64,000 nucleotides of DNA from Ga0074130 sp035492055 (lineage in GTDB: Bacteria > Pseudomonadota > Gammaproteobacteria > Burkholderiales > Rhodocyclaceae), in NCBI GenBank assembly GCA_035492055.1, contig DATJJR010000011.1, forward strand, positions 1-64,000. The letters run 5' to 3'. A program made the position numbers and the translations under genes. The notes below the pieces were generated by a model, which did not search any database, was not told the origin of the DNA, and saw nothing but the letters and a program-made list of their open reading frames with translations. Numbering within the stretch: position 1 is the first letter of the stretch; each line of letters begins with the position of its first letter. Shown one piece after another: positions 7,638 to 16,500 of the stretch.

Positions 7638-8096
7638 TTAAAAAGCGGCCGCGTTTCCTGCCAGGCGCGTACGGTGCATCTTGATGATCACTGCTTCAGT
7701 GCGACCGGTCGACACATCAGCCAGCGTGTACTGGTCCATGCGGTCGTAAAAAGCCATTTGCCCGGCACGCAATGCACCGACAAGCAAACAACGGCCGGCA
7801 AGGACGCAAGGTGGCTCCTCGCAATTGACGAGCGGCGTATCTCCTTCAAGGCCGCGTAGTGCCTGTCCGAGGCGTATTTGCTCGGCGGGTATCGCCAGCG
7901 TCAAACCACCGTTGCGTCCACGCATGGCATTGATCAAACCCAGTTTGCCCAGCCGATTGGCGACCTTGATCAAGTGGTTGTGCGGTATCTGAAACTGCTC
8001 CGCAATCTCGGCAATCGTGATCGGCGTAGCGCGATCCTGCTTGCTCAAATACATCAGCATGCGCAAACCGAAATCGGTGAAACGAGTGAGTTGCAT
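7638..8096 (-). CDS. nsrR: Rrf2-family nitric-oxide-sensing repressor NsrR
   Basis: A 152-residue Rrf2 regulator holding an Fe-S cluster that reacts with NO. The N-terminal winged helix reads MQLTRFTDFGLRMLMYL, with a recognition helix near IPHNHLIKVANRLG. The three cluster cysteines are at 92, 97 and 103 in NCEEPPCVLAGRC, matching the NsrR spacing (E. coli 91, 96, 102) and not that of IscR. It precedes hmp on the same strand with a 95-bp gap that contains a likely NsrR operator. It may therefore control hmp, and perhaps itself if read through. Confidence 0.92.
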   Translation of the reverse strand: MQLTRFTDFGLRMLMYLSKQDRATPITIAEIAEQFQIPHNHLIKVANRLGKLGLINAMRGRNGGLTLAIPAEQIRLGQALRGLEGDTPLVNCEEPPCVLAGRCLLVGALRAGQMAFYDRMDQYTLADVSTGRTEAVIIKMHRTRLAGNAAAF

Positions 8097-8507
8097 GGTC
8101 AGACCAGAAAGTGGGTGAAGAGAGAGGGAAGCGCGCAGTCAGCATACATAACTTGCATCTGTAAAACAACAAAACCACGGCACATTCAAGGACTTGGATA
8201 TGTACAAGCGTGGCTTCGCATCTTCAGGACAAGCAATACGACTCTTGGCACAGGCGTTTTTGTTTCATTGCTATAGCAGCAAAAGCCATGCCCATTTTTG
8301 TCTTGTGCGAGACACAAAGCGTACTTCCCTCGTTAAGCCGCATCATCTTGCCCCCACCAATGTCGCAGCGCATCACGCTGCATCATTCGACGCCTCATTG
8401 CCCGATTCTTGTGCACCACATCGAATCAGCGCAATGGCAGATGCAGACATCCACGCACCAATCATGAGCACTTTCCCGAACGTGCCCTGCAAGTCACCAA
8501 GGTCAAT
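8097..8507. other. 411-bp intergenic stretch without a supported gene
   Basis: Holds the nsrR promoter (minus strand) near 8100-8170. Plus-strand open frames here lack a ribosome binding site or family resemblance, and the longest runs into glmS. A 30-codon minus-strand frame near 8375-8467 has a hydrophobic patch but overlaps nothing recognisable. It may be a degraded remnant. Confidence 0.3.
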
Positions 8508-8535
8508 AAAAAAGCCGCTCCAAAGAGCGGCTTTT
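8508..8535 (-). terminator. Intrinsic terminator of glmS
   Basis: AAAGCCGCTC (8511-8520) and GAGCGGCTTT (8525-8534) with a CAAA loop. Read on the minus strand, the stem is followed by a run of T, 26 bp beyond the glmS stop. Confidence 0.8.
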
Positions 8536-8561
8536 GCATGGCAAGCAAAGTCTGCACACCT

Positions 8562-10382
8562 TTACTCTACCGTCACCGACTTGGCCAGATTGCGCGGCTT
8601 GTCGACATCCGTGCCTTTGACCAAGGCCACGTGATACGAGAGCAATTGCAGCGGCACCACGTGCAGAATTGGCGACAGCAGGCCATAGTGCTCCGGCAGA
8701 CGCAGGATATGCACGCCTTCGGATTCGGGGACTTCCGAATCACGGTCGGCAAACACATAGAGCTGACCACCACGTGCCTTGACCTCTTGCAGATTCGACT
8801 TGAGCTTTTCCAGCAGCATGTCGTTCGGGGCAACGGAGATCACCGGCATGTCACGATCAACCAGCGCCAGAGGACCGTGCTTCAACTCACCCGCGGCATA
8901 GGCTTCGGCATGAATGTAGGAAATTTCCTTGAGCTTGAGCGCGCCTTCAAGCGCGATCGGGTAGTGATGTCCGCGGCCAAGGAAAAGTGCATGATGCTTG
9001 TGCGCAAAATGCTGTGCCCACGCTTCGATCTGCGGTTCGATGTCGAGCACCTTCTGCACCGCCACCGGTAGATGGCGCAGTGCATTCAGGTGATTCTGCT
9101 CATCCTGTACCGACAATTTGCCTTGCTGCTTGGCCAATGCCAAGGTCAGCAGTGCCAACGCGGCAAGTTGCGTGGTGAATGCCTTGGTCGATGCAACACC
9201 AATCTCGGGGCCAGCACGCGTGAGGAAGCGCAAGGCGCATTCGCGGACGATAGCCGATTCAGCGACGTTGCAGATCGCCAGCGTCATCAACTGTCTGTGC
9301 TCCTTGGCGTAACGAATTGCGGCCAGGGTATCGGCCGTTTCGCCGCTCTGCGAAATCGCGACAACCAACTGTTCAGGGTCGTGTACCGAAATGCGGTAAC
9401 GGTACTCGCTGGCGATCTCGACCGTGCACGGAATGCCGGCCAGTTGTTCAATCCAGTAGCGTGCGACCAGACCCGAGTGATAACTGGTGCCACAGGCAAG
9501 GATCAATACGGATTTGGCCTTGGCCAGCAACGTTGCGGCTTCAGCACCAAATACCTGCGGCTGAATCGTTTGCGAGCCACCAACCATTTCGAGCGTGTTC
9601 GCGAGTGCCTGCGGTTGCTCGAAGATTTCCTTCTGCATGTAATGACGGAAGTTGCCAAGCTCGACGGCGTCGGCCGACAGGCTGCTTTCATGCACCGCAC
9701 GCGTCACGGCGCTACCGTCCGGACGCATGATGCGGACGCCGCCCTGGCTGATTTCGGCAATATCGCCTTCTTCGAGATAGACCATGTTGCGCGTGACCTG
9801 CAACAAGGCCGATGCATCGGACGCCGCGTAATTGCCATCACTGCCAAGGCCCAGCAACAAAGGCGCACCGTGTCGTGCCACAACGATGCGCTGCTCACCT
9901 TCATGAAGCACGGCAATCGCATAAGCACCGTGGAAGCGCGATGTCGCCAGACGCACGGCCTCGAACAAATCAGGCGTGGTCTTGAGAATGTGATGCACCA
10001 GATGCGCGATGACTTCGGTATCGGTATCGGAAGTAAACACGTAGCCAAGGCCGATCAGCTCGGTCTTGATGTCGGCATAGTTTTCGATGATGCCGTTATG
10101 GACAACAGCAAGGCCGGAGGAAATATGCGGATGCGCATTACGCTCCGACGGCACGCCGTGGGTCGCCCAGCGCGTGTGCGCAACACCTTGCGAAGCCGAC
10201 TTGCCTTGTGCTTGGGATGCCAGCTCAGCGACGCGGCCGACACTGCGCAGCCGTTCAAGATGGCTGTCTTCCAGATACGCCAGACCGGCTGAATCGTAGC
10301 CGCGATATTCGAGCTTGTTGAGTCCTTCAATCAGGACAGGAACGACGTTGCGCTTGGCGATGGCTGCGACGATGCCGCACAT
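8562..10382 (-). CDS. glmS: Glutamine--fructose-6-phosphate aminotransferase (isomerizing)
   Basis: Makes glucosamine-6-phosphate from fructose-6-phosphate and glutamine, the entry step to peptidoglycan and LPS amino sugars. It has 606 residues. The N-terminal amidotransferase domain begins with the processed Met followed by catalytic Cys (MCGIVAAIAKR). Two SIS sugar-isomerase domains follow (CGTSYHSGLVARYWIEQLAG; SQSGETADTLAAIRYAK). The C-terminus ends in the family motif KSVTVE. The start has a GGAGG sequence 8 nt upstream. It lies 87 bp downstream of glmU on the same strand, with a GC-rich repeat between them. Confidence 0.97.
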   Translation of the reverse strand: MCGIVAAIAKRNVVPVLIEGLNKLEYRGYDSAGLAYLEDSHLERLRSVGRVAELASQAQGKSASQGVAHTRWATHGVPSERNAHPHISSGLAVVHNGIIENYADIKTELIGLGYVFTSDTDTEVIAHLVHHILKTTPDLFEAVRLATSRFHGAYAIAVLHEGEQRIVVARHGAPLLLGLGSDGNYAASDASALLQVTRNMVYLEEGDIAEISQGGVRIMRPDGSAVTRAVHESSLSADAVELGNFRHYMQKEIFEQPQALANTLEMVGGSQTIQPQVFGAEAATLLAKAKSVLILACGTSYHSGLVARYWIEQLAGIPCTVEIASEYRYRISVHDPEQLVVAISQSGETADTLAAIRYAKEHRQLMTLAICNVAESAIVRECALRFLTRAGPEIGVASTKAFTTQLAALALLTLALAKQQGKLSVQDEQNHLNALRHLPVAVQKVLDIEPQIEAWAQHFAHKHHALFLGRGHHYPIALEGALKLKEISYIHAEAYAAGELKHGPLALVDRDMPVISVAPNDMLLEKLKSNLQEVKARGGQLYVFADRDSEVPESEGVHILRLPEHYGLLSPILHVVPLQLLSYHVALVKGTDVDKPRNLAKSVTVE

Positions 10383-10394
10383 GTTATGCCTCCG

Positions 10395-10468
10395 TAGGGC
10401 CGCCCCGAAGAGGCGGACGCCCCCCTTGGGGGGGCAGCGAGTTGATTTTGCGAGCGTGGGGGGCCACG
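10395..10468. repeat. GC-rich palindromic intergenic element between glmU and glmS
   Basis: The glmU-glmS gap holds a run with GCCCCCC (10419-10425) facing GGGGGGGC (10428-10435). A GGGCCGCCCC/AGGCGG inverted segment lies before it and GCAGCGAG and GCGAGCGTGGGGG after it. Similar C/G-run elements recur between genes in Burkholderiales genomes (from memory). No second copy is present in this window, so its repeat nature is inferred. Confidence 0.4.
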
Positions 10469-10469
10469 A

Positions 10470-11840
10470 CTATTCCTTTGCTTTCTTGACTGGGCGTTTC
10501 CAGTTGTCGATGGAAACTTGTTTTGCGCGCGACAGCGTAAGGCTGTCTTCGGGCGCATCCTTAGTCAGCGTCGTCCCGGCAGCAATTGTGGCACCCTTGC
10601 GCACCGTCACCGGTGCAACAAGCTGCGTGTCGCTGCCGATGAAAGCGTCGTCCTCGATTACCGTGCGATGCTTGTTGGCACCATCGTAATTGCAGATGAT
10701 GGTGCCGGCACCAATGTTCACGCGACTGCCGATGGTGGCATCGCCGAGGTACGCATGATGATTGGCCTTGGAATGATCGGCGATCTGCGTATTCTTCACT
10801 TCCACAAAATTGCCGACATGCACATCGCGGCCAAGCTTCGCACCTGGACGCAAGCGCGCATACGGACCCACCAGGCTTTCTGCGCCGACATCGGCTTCTT
10901 CAATCAAGGTGAACGGATGCAGCACTACCTTAGCGCCGATGCGGGCATTGCGGACCACGCAGTTCGCGCTGATATGTGCGCCGTCACCAATGTCGACATT
11001 ACCTTCGAACAATACGTTTGCGTCAATGAAAACATCGCGGCCGCACGTCACCTTACCGCGAATGTCGATACGCGCCGGGTCGGTCAACGTCACGCCGGCT
11101 TCAAGTAGCGCATGGGCCAGATTGCGTTGATGAATACGTTCCAGGGCAGCGAGCTGTACCTTGCTGTTGACGCCGTCGATTTCCCACGCATCGTGCGGTT
11201 GCGCCGTTGCGACCGTCATGCCTTCGGCAACGGCCAAGGCAACAATATCGGTGAGATAGAACTCGCCTTGCGCGTTATCGTTCTTCAGGGTCGGCAACCA
11301 ACGCTGCAGCGCACCCGGCGGCGCGAGCAAGATGCCGCTGTTGATTTCGGTGATCGCCTTTTCTTCCTCGCTGGCATCTTTTTGCTCGACGATGCGCGTG
11401 ACCTTACCGACATTGCGCACGATGCGGCCATAACCCGTGGGATCGGCAAGGTTCGCCGTCAACAGCGCAAGATTGCTCCCGGCACGTTCGATCAACGCAC
11501 GCAAGGTGGCTGCACGCGTCAGCGGCACATCACCATAGAGCACCAAGGTCGGCAACGATGCATCGATATTCGGCAGCGCCTGCATGACGGCATGGCCGGT
11601 ACCGAGTTGCTGCTGCTGTTGCGCCCAGGTCAGATCACTGGCGTCGGCAAAAGCTGCGCGCACTTGATCACCGCCATGGCCGTACACGACACACATCGCC
11701 TTCGGCTGAAGACTGCGCGCCGTGGCGATAACGTGACCGAGCAGCGACGTACCGGCCAGTGCGTGCAATACCTTCGGCAGCGCCGAATGCATGCGTTTAC
11801 CTTGTCCGGCAGCAAGAATGACAACGTTGAGATTGATCAT
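10470..11840 (-). CDS. glmU: Bifunctional UDP-GlcNAc pyrophosphorylase/GlcN-1-P acetyltransferase
   Basis: Acetylates glucosamine-1-phosphate and then uridylylates it to UDP-GlcNAc, the precursor of peptidoglycan and lipid A. It has 456 residues. The nucleotidyltransferase domain starts with VVILAAGQGKRMHSALPKVL and has LYGDVPL. The C-terminal half is a left-handed beta helix with NIGAGTIICNYDGANKHRT, the acetyltransferase site. The ATG at 11840 (MINLN) is chosen over a TTG two codons upstream. glmS follows on the same strand. Confidence 0.97.
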   Translation of the reverse strand: MINLNVVILAAGQGKRMHSALPKVLHALAGTSLLGHVIATARSLQPKAMCVVYGHGGDQVRAAFADASDLTWAQQQQQLGTGHAVMQALPNIDASLPTLVLYGDVPLTRAATLRALIERAGSNLALLTANLADPTGYGRIVRNVGKVTRIVEQKDASEEEKAITEINSGILLAPPGALQRWLPTLKNDNAQGEFYLTDIVALAVAEGMTVATAQPHDAWEIDGVNSKVQLAALERIHQRNLAHALLEAGVTLTDPARIDIRGKVTCGRDVFIDANVLFEGNVDIGDGAHISANCVVRNARIGAKVVLHPFTLIEEADVGAESLVGPYARLRPGAKLGRDVHVGNFVEVKNTQIADHSKANHHAYLGDATIGSRVNIGAGTIICNYDGANKHRTVIEDDAFIGSDTQLVAPVTVRKGATIAAGTTLTKDAPEDSLTLSRAKQVSIDNWKRPVKKAKE

Positions 11841-11855
11841 GTTCAATAAAGAAAA

Positions 11856-11891
11856 AGGCGCGGAAGGATTTTAAAGCATCCTTCCGCGCCT
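11856..11891 (-). terminator. Intrinsic terminator after gltBD
   Basis: A perfect 14-bp stem (AGGCGCGGAAGGAT at 11856-11869, complement at 11878-11891) with an 8-nt loop is followed on the minus strand by TTTTTC. It lies just past gltD and ahead of glmU. Confidence 0.8.
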
Positions 11892-11922
11892 CCGCCTTTT
11901 CAGCAGCATTCAGGCTGGCCGA

Positions 11923-13398
11923 TCAGCGCGGTAGTGTGGTCGAACCCGTCAGGTATTCGTCAACAGCACGTGCGGCCTGGCGGCCTTCGCGGATCGCCCA
12001 GACCACCAGCGACTGGCCGCGACGAACATCGCCCGCAGCGAAAATACCAGGCGCGCTGGTGTAGTAGGCCTTGTCGCCTTCGGTGCTGGCGGCCGCATTG
12101 CCGCGGTTGTCCTTGTTGACGCCAAAGGCATCGAGCATGCCGGCGACCGGCTGCGTAAAGCCCATGGCCAGGAACACGTGGTCTGCCTTGATTTCGAATT
12201 CAGAACCCGGCACTTCCTTCATCTTGCCGTCCTTCCATTCGAGCTTGACGACCTTGATGGCGGTCAGCTTGCCGTTTTTGCCAACAAACTCCTTGGTGGC
12301 AATCGACCAGTCGCGCTCAACGCCTTCTTCATGTGAAGAAGAGGTACGCAGTCTGAGCGGCCAGTAAGGCCACACCAGCGCACTGTTTTCCTGTTCCGGC
12401 GGCTGCGGCAGCAATTCGATCTGCGTGACCGAAGCAGCGCCATGGCGATTCGAGGTGCCCACACAATCCGAGCCGGTATCGCCGCCACCGATCACAACGA
12501 CATGCTTGCCGTGAACGTTGATCGGATTCTTGGGGCCGTTCATCTTGCCGCCGTTCACTTCCTTGTTTTGCGGGATCAGGAAGTCGAGCGCGTAGTCGAT
12601 GCCTTTGAGGTTGCGGCCCGGCACCGGCAGATCGCGCGGCACTTCGGCACCGCCCGCGAGCACAACCGCGTCGAACTGCTTCTTGAGCTCTTCTGGTGTG
12701 ACGGTCTTGGTCGCGTCATTGTTGATGCCGGCCGGCAGTTGTGCCTTGGTCACCATGGTGCTGGTCTTGAAGGTCACACCTTCGGCCTTCATCTGCGCGA
12801 CACGCCAATCGATCAGGCGCTTGTCGAGCTTGAAGTCCGGAATGCCGTAGCGCAACAGACCGCCGATTTCGTTGCTCTTTTCGAACACGGTCACAGCGTG
12901 GCCGGCGCGCGCGAGTTGCTGCGCGGCAGCCAGACCAGCCGGGCCGGAACCGATCACGGCAACTTTCTTGCCGGTCTTGTGCGACGCAGGTTGCGGCACG
13001 ACCCAGCCGTTCTCGCCGGCCTTGTCGATGATGGCGCGCTCGATCGACTTGATGCCGACCGGCGTACCCGGAATGTTCAGCGTGCAGGCAGCCTCGCACG
13101 GTGCAGGGCAGATTCGGCTGGTGAATTCGGGGAAGTTGTTGGTCGAGTGCAGGACATCAATGGCTTCGCGCCAGTTACCCTTGTAGACCAGATCGTTCCA
13201 GTCAGGAATGATGTTGTTGACGGGGCAACCGTTGTTGCAGAACGGAATGCCGCAATCCATGCAGCGCGCGCCCTGCTTGCTGGCATCCGCGTCGGAAAGC
13301 GCAAGGACGAATTCCTTGTAGTTCTTGACGCGGTCTTTTACATCCAGATAGCTTTCGTCGAGACGGTTAAGTTCGAGAAATCCAGTGGGCTTGCCCAT
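11923..13398 (-). CDS. gltD: Glutamate synthase [NADPH] small subunit
   Basis: Feeds electrons from NADPH to the large subunit for glutamate formation from glutamine and 2-oxoglutarate. It has 491 residues. The N-terminal part has two cysteine clusters for [4Fe-4S] centres (CMDCGIPFCNNGCPV and CPAPCEAAC). It then has an FAD-binding VAVIGSGPAGLAAAQQLA, an NADPH-binding VVVIGGGDTGSDCVG, and the terminal GIFAAGDVRRGQSLVVWAI. The start has GAGG upstream. It follows gltB after 116 bp in the same transcription unit, which ends at the hairpin at 11856-11891. Confidence 0.97.
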   Translation of the reverse strand: MGKPTGFLELNRLDESYLDVKDRVKNYKEFVLALSDADASKQGARCMDCGIPFCNNGCPVNNIIPDWNDLVYKGNWREAIDVLHSTNNFPEFTSRICPAPCEAACTLNIPGTPVGIKSIERAIIDKAGENGWVVPQPASHKTGKKVAVIGSGPAGLAAAQQLARAGHAVTVFEKSNEIGGLLRYGIPDFKLDKRLIDWRVAQMKAEGVTFKTSTMVTKAQLPAGINNDATKTVTPEELKKQFDAVVLAGGAEVPRDLPVPGRNLKGIDYALDFLIPQNKEVNGGKMNGPKNPINVHGKHVVVIGGGDTGSDCVGTSNRHGAASVTQIELLPQPPEQENSALVWPYWPLRLRTSSSHEEGVERDWSIATKEFVGKNGKLTAIKVVKLEWKDGKMKEVPGSEFEIKADHVFLAMGFTQPVAGMLDAFGVNKDNRGNAAASTEGDKAYYTSAPGIFAAGDVRRGQSLVVWAIREGRQAARAVDEYLTGSTTLPR

Positions 13399-13514
13399 TT
13401 ATACAACCTCAATCACGCCACTTGTCGGCGGCAACAAATTATCGGGGAGTTCCGCAACGCAGGTTTCGGTCGAGCACTTCATCCTCAGAAAAAAGTGGCG
13501 ACCGACTGTGAAAT

Positions 13515-16500
13515 CTACGCAGCTTCCTTTACTTCGCTCTTCTTGGCCTTGGCCGCCATTTCGGTCAACGCGCGGCGATATTCATGCGGGAAGACCTTGA
13601 CGAACTTGTCACGGTACTCTTCCCAGTTGTCCAGGATCAGCTTGGCCTTCTCGCTGCCACTGGCAGCAGCATGCTTCGCAATGACAGCCTTGAGCTGGGC
13701 TTCGTCGGTTTCACCGCGATGCAGCAGCGCATCGCTTAATTGCTCATCGTGCGGCAGCAGCTTTTCGATTGCCACCATGGCCATATTGCAGCGCTTGGCG
13801 AAATTGCCGTCTTCGTCCAGCACGTAAGCGATACCACCGCTCATGCCGGCTGCAAAGTTGCGGCCGGTCTGGCCAAGCACCACGACGGTACCACCGGTCA
13901 TGTACTCGCAACCATGGTCGCCCGTGCCTTCGACAACGGCCGTTGCGCCCGAGTTACGTACAGCAAAACGTTCGCCGGCCACACCGCGGAAGAAGACCTC
14001 ACCTTCGGTCGCACCGTAGAGCACGGTGTTGCCGACGATGATGTTCTCGTCCGGCTTGCCGGTGAATTTCGCGTTGGGTTTGACGATGATGCGACCACCT
14101 GACAAGCCCTTGCCGACATAGTCGTTGGCTTCGCCAGTCAGCTCCAGCGTAATGCCACGTGCCAGGAACGTACCGAAGCTCTGACCGGCGATGCCGTGCA
14201 GATTGATCTTGATGGTGTCGTCAGGTAGTCCAGCGCGACCATATTTCTTGGCGATTTCGCTCGACAGGATGGTGCCGAAGGTGCGGTTCTCGCTCTTGAT
14301 TGCGGTTTCGATCACGACCTTCTCACCGCGCTCGATTGCCGGCTTGGCCTGAGCGACCATCTTGTGGTCGAGCGCTTTGTCGGTGCCATGGTCCTGCGTC
14401 TCGGCATGGCGACGTGCAACGTCGGCACCGGTCGGCGGAATGTAGAACACCTTGCTGAAATCGAGGCCCTTGGCCTTCCAGTGCTCGATGCCCTTCTTCA
14501 TGTCGAGCAAATCGGCACGGCCGATCAGATCTTCAAACTTCTTGATGCCCATCTCAGCCATGTAGCCGCGGATTTCTTCGGCAACAAAGAAGAAGTAATT
14601 CACCACATGCTCCGGCTGACCGCTGAAGCGCTTGCGCAGCACCGGATCTTGCGTGGCAACACCGACCGGGCAAGTATTGAGATGGCACTTGCGCATCATG
14701 ATGCAGCCTTCGACGACCAGCGGTGCGGTCGAGAAGCCGAACTCATCAGCGCCCAGCAGCGCGCCGATCAGCACGTCGCGACCGGTCTTCATCTGACCGT
14801 CGGCCTGGACCACGACACGGCCGCGCAGGCGGTTCAGCACCAGCGTCTGTTGCGTTTCGGCAAGACCCAATTCCCACGGCGTGCCGGCATGCATGACGGA
14901 AGACAGCGGCGAAGCGCCCGTCCCGCCATCAAAACCGGACACCACGATGTGGTCGGCCTTGGCCTTGGCGACACCGGCAGCGACTGTACCGACGCCGACC
15001 TCCGACACCAGCTTGACCGACACGGAGGCCGACAAGTTGGAGTTCTTCAGGTCATGAATCAGCTGCGCCAGATCTTCGATCGAGTAGATGTCATGATGCG
15101 GCGGCGGCGAAATCAGGCCGACGCCCGGCACCGAGTGCCGTAGGAAGCCGATGTATTCGGACACCTTGTGGCCCGGCAATTGGCCGCCTTCGCCCGGCTT
15201 GGCGCCTTGCGCCATCTTGATCTGCAATTGATCGGCGTTGACCAGATATTCAGCAGTTACACCGAAACGGCCGGACGCGACTTGCTTGATCTTGGAACGC
15301 AGCGAATCGCCTTCCTTGAAAACGAAATCACGTTCGATACGCGTCGGGCCCACCACTTCTGACAGTTTCTGGCCGGCCTTGAGCGGCTTGAAGCGCATCG
15401 GATCTTCGCCGCCTTCACCGGTATTCGACTTGCCGCCGAGGCGGTTCATGGCAATAGCCAACGTGGTGTGGGCTTCGGTCGAGATCGAACCCAGCGACAT
15501 GGCACCGCTGGCGAAGCGCTTGACAATGTCCTTGGCCGATTCGACTTCGTCGAGGGCAACGGGCGGGCCGGCCGGCTTGATTTCAAACAAACCGCGCAGT
15601 GTCATGTGGCGCTTGCTCTGATCGTTGATCAGTGCGGCGTACTCCTTGTACGTCTCGAACTTGCCGCTGCGCGTTGCATGTTGCAGCTTGGCAATCGAGT
15701 CAGGCGTCCACATGTGTTCTTCGCCGCGAATGCGGAAGGCATATTCGCCACCGGCATCGAGGGCGTTCGACAACACCTGGTCTTCGGAGAAAGCGGTCTG
15801 GTGCGTACGCACTGCCTCTTCGGCAACCTCAGCCAGGCCGATACCTTCGATCTGGGTCGCAGTGCCGGTGAAGAAACGTTCGATAAAGGCCTTGTTGAGA
15901 CCAATGGCCTCGAACATTTGCGTGCCGCAATAAGACTGATAGGTCGAAATGCCCATCTTGGACATGACCTTGTTCAAGCCCTTGCCGATGGCCTTGAGAT
16001 AATTCTTCTGGCCGTTCTTGATGCCATCCTTGTCCTTGGCATCGAACATGTCGGCGATGCTGTCAAGGATCAACCACGGGCAAGTGGCTTCAGCACCAAA
16101 GCCGGCGAGCAGCGCAAAGTGATGCACTTCGCGCACAGACCCGGAGTCGATGACCAAACCGGTACTGGTGCGCAGACCCTTGCGCGTCAGGTGATGATGC
16201 ACACTGGCACACGCCAGCAACGCCGGAATGGCGACGCGCGAGCGTGACACGGCACGGTCGGACAGGATCAGCACGTTGTAGCCATCAGCCACCGATTGCT
16301 CGGCCGCGGCAGCGATACGGCTAAGTGCGGTTTCGGCACCGGCGGCGCCTTCGGCCACCGGATAGGTAATGTCGACAACCAGCGACTTGAATCGGCCCTT
16401 GGTCAATTTGTCGATGTTGCGCAGGCGCGCAATATCGTCGCCCAACAGTACGGGCTGATGCACTTCAAGACGCGGTGTCAGGCCTTCGTCCGGATTGCCG

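Noticed and set aside
8194..8634. 146-codon plus-strand frame as a gene
   Set aside because: It runs antisense into the conserved glmS end and its terminator, with no family resemblance.
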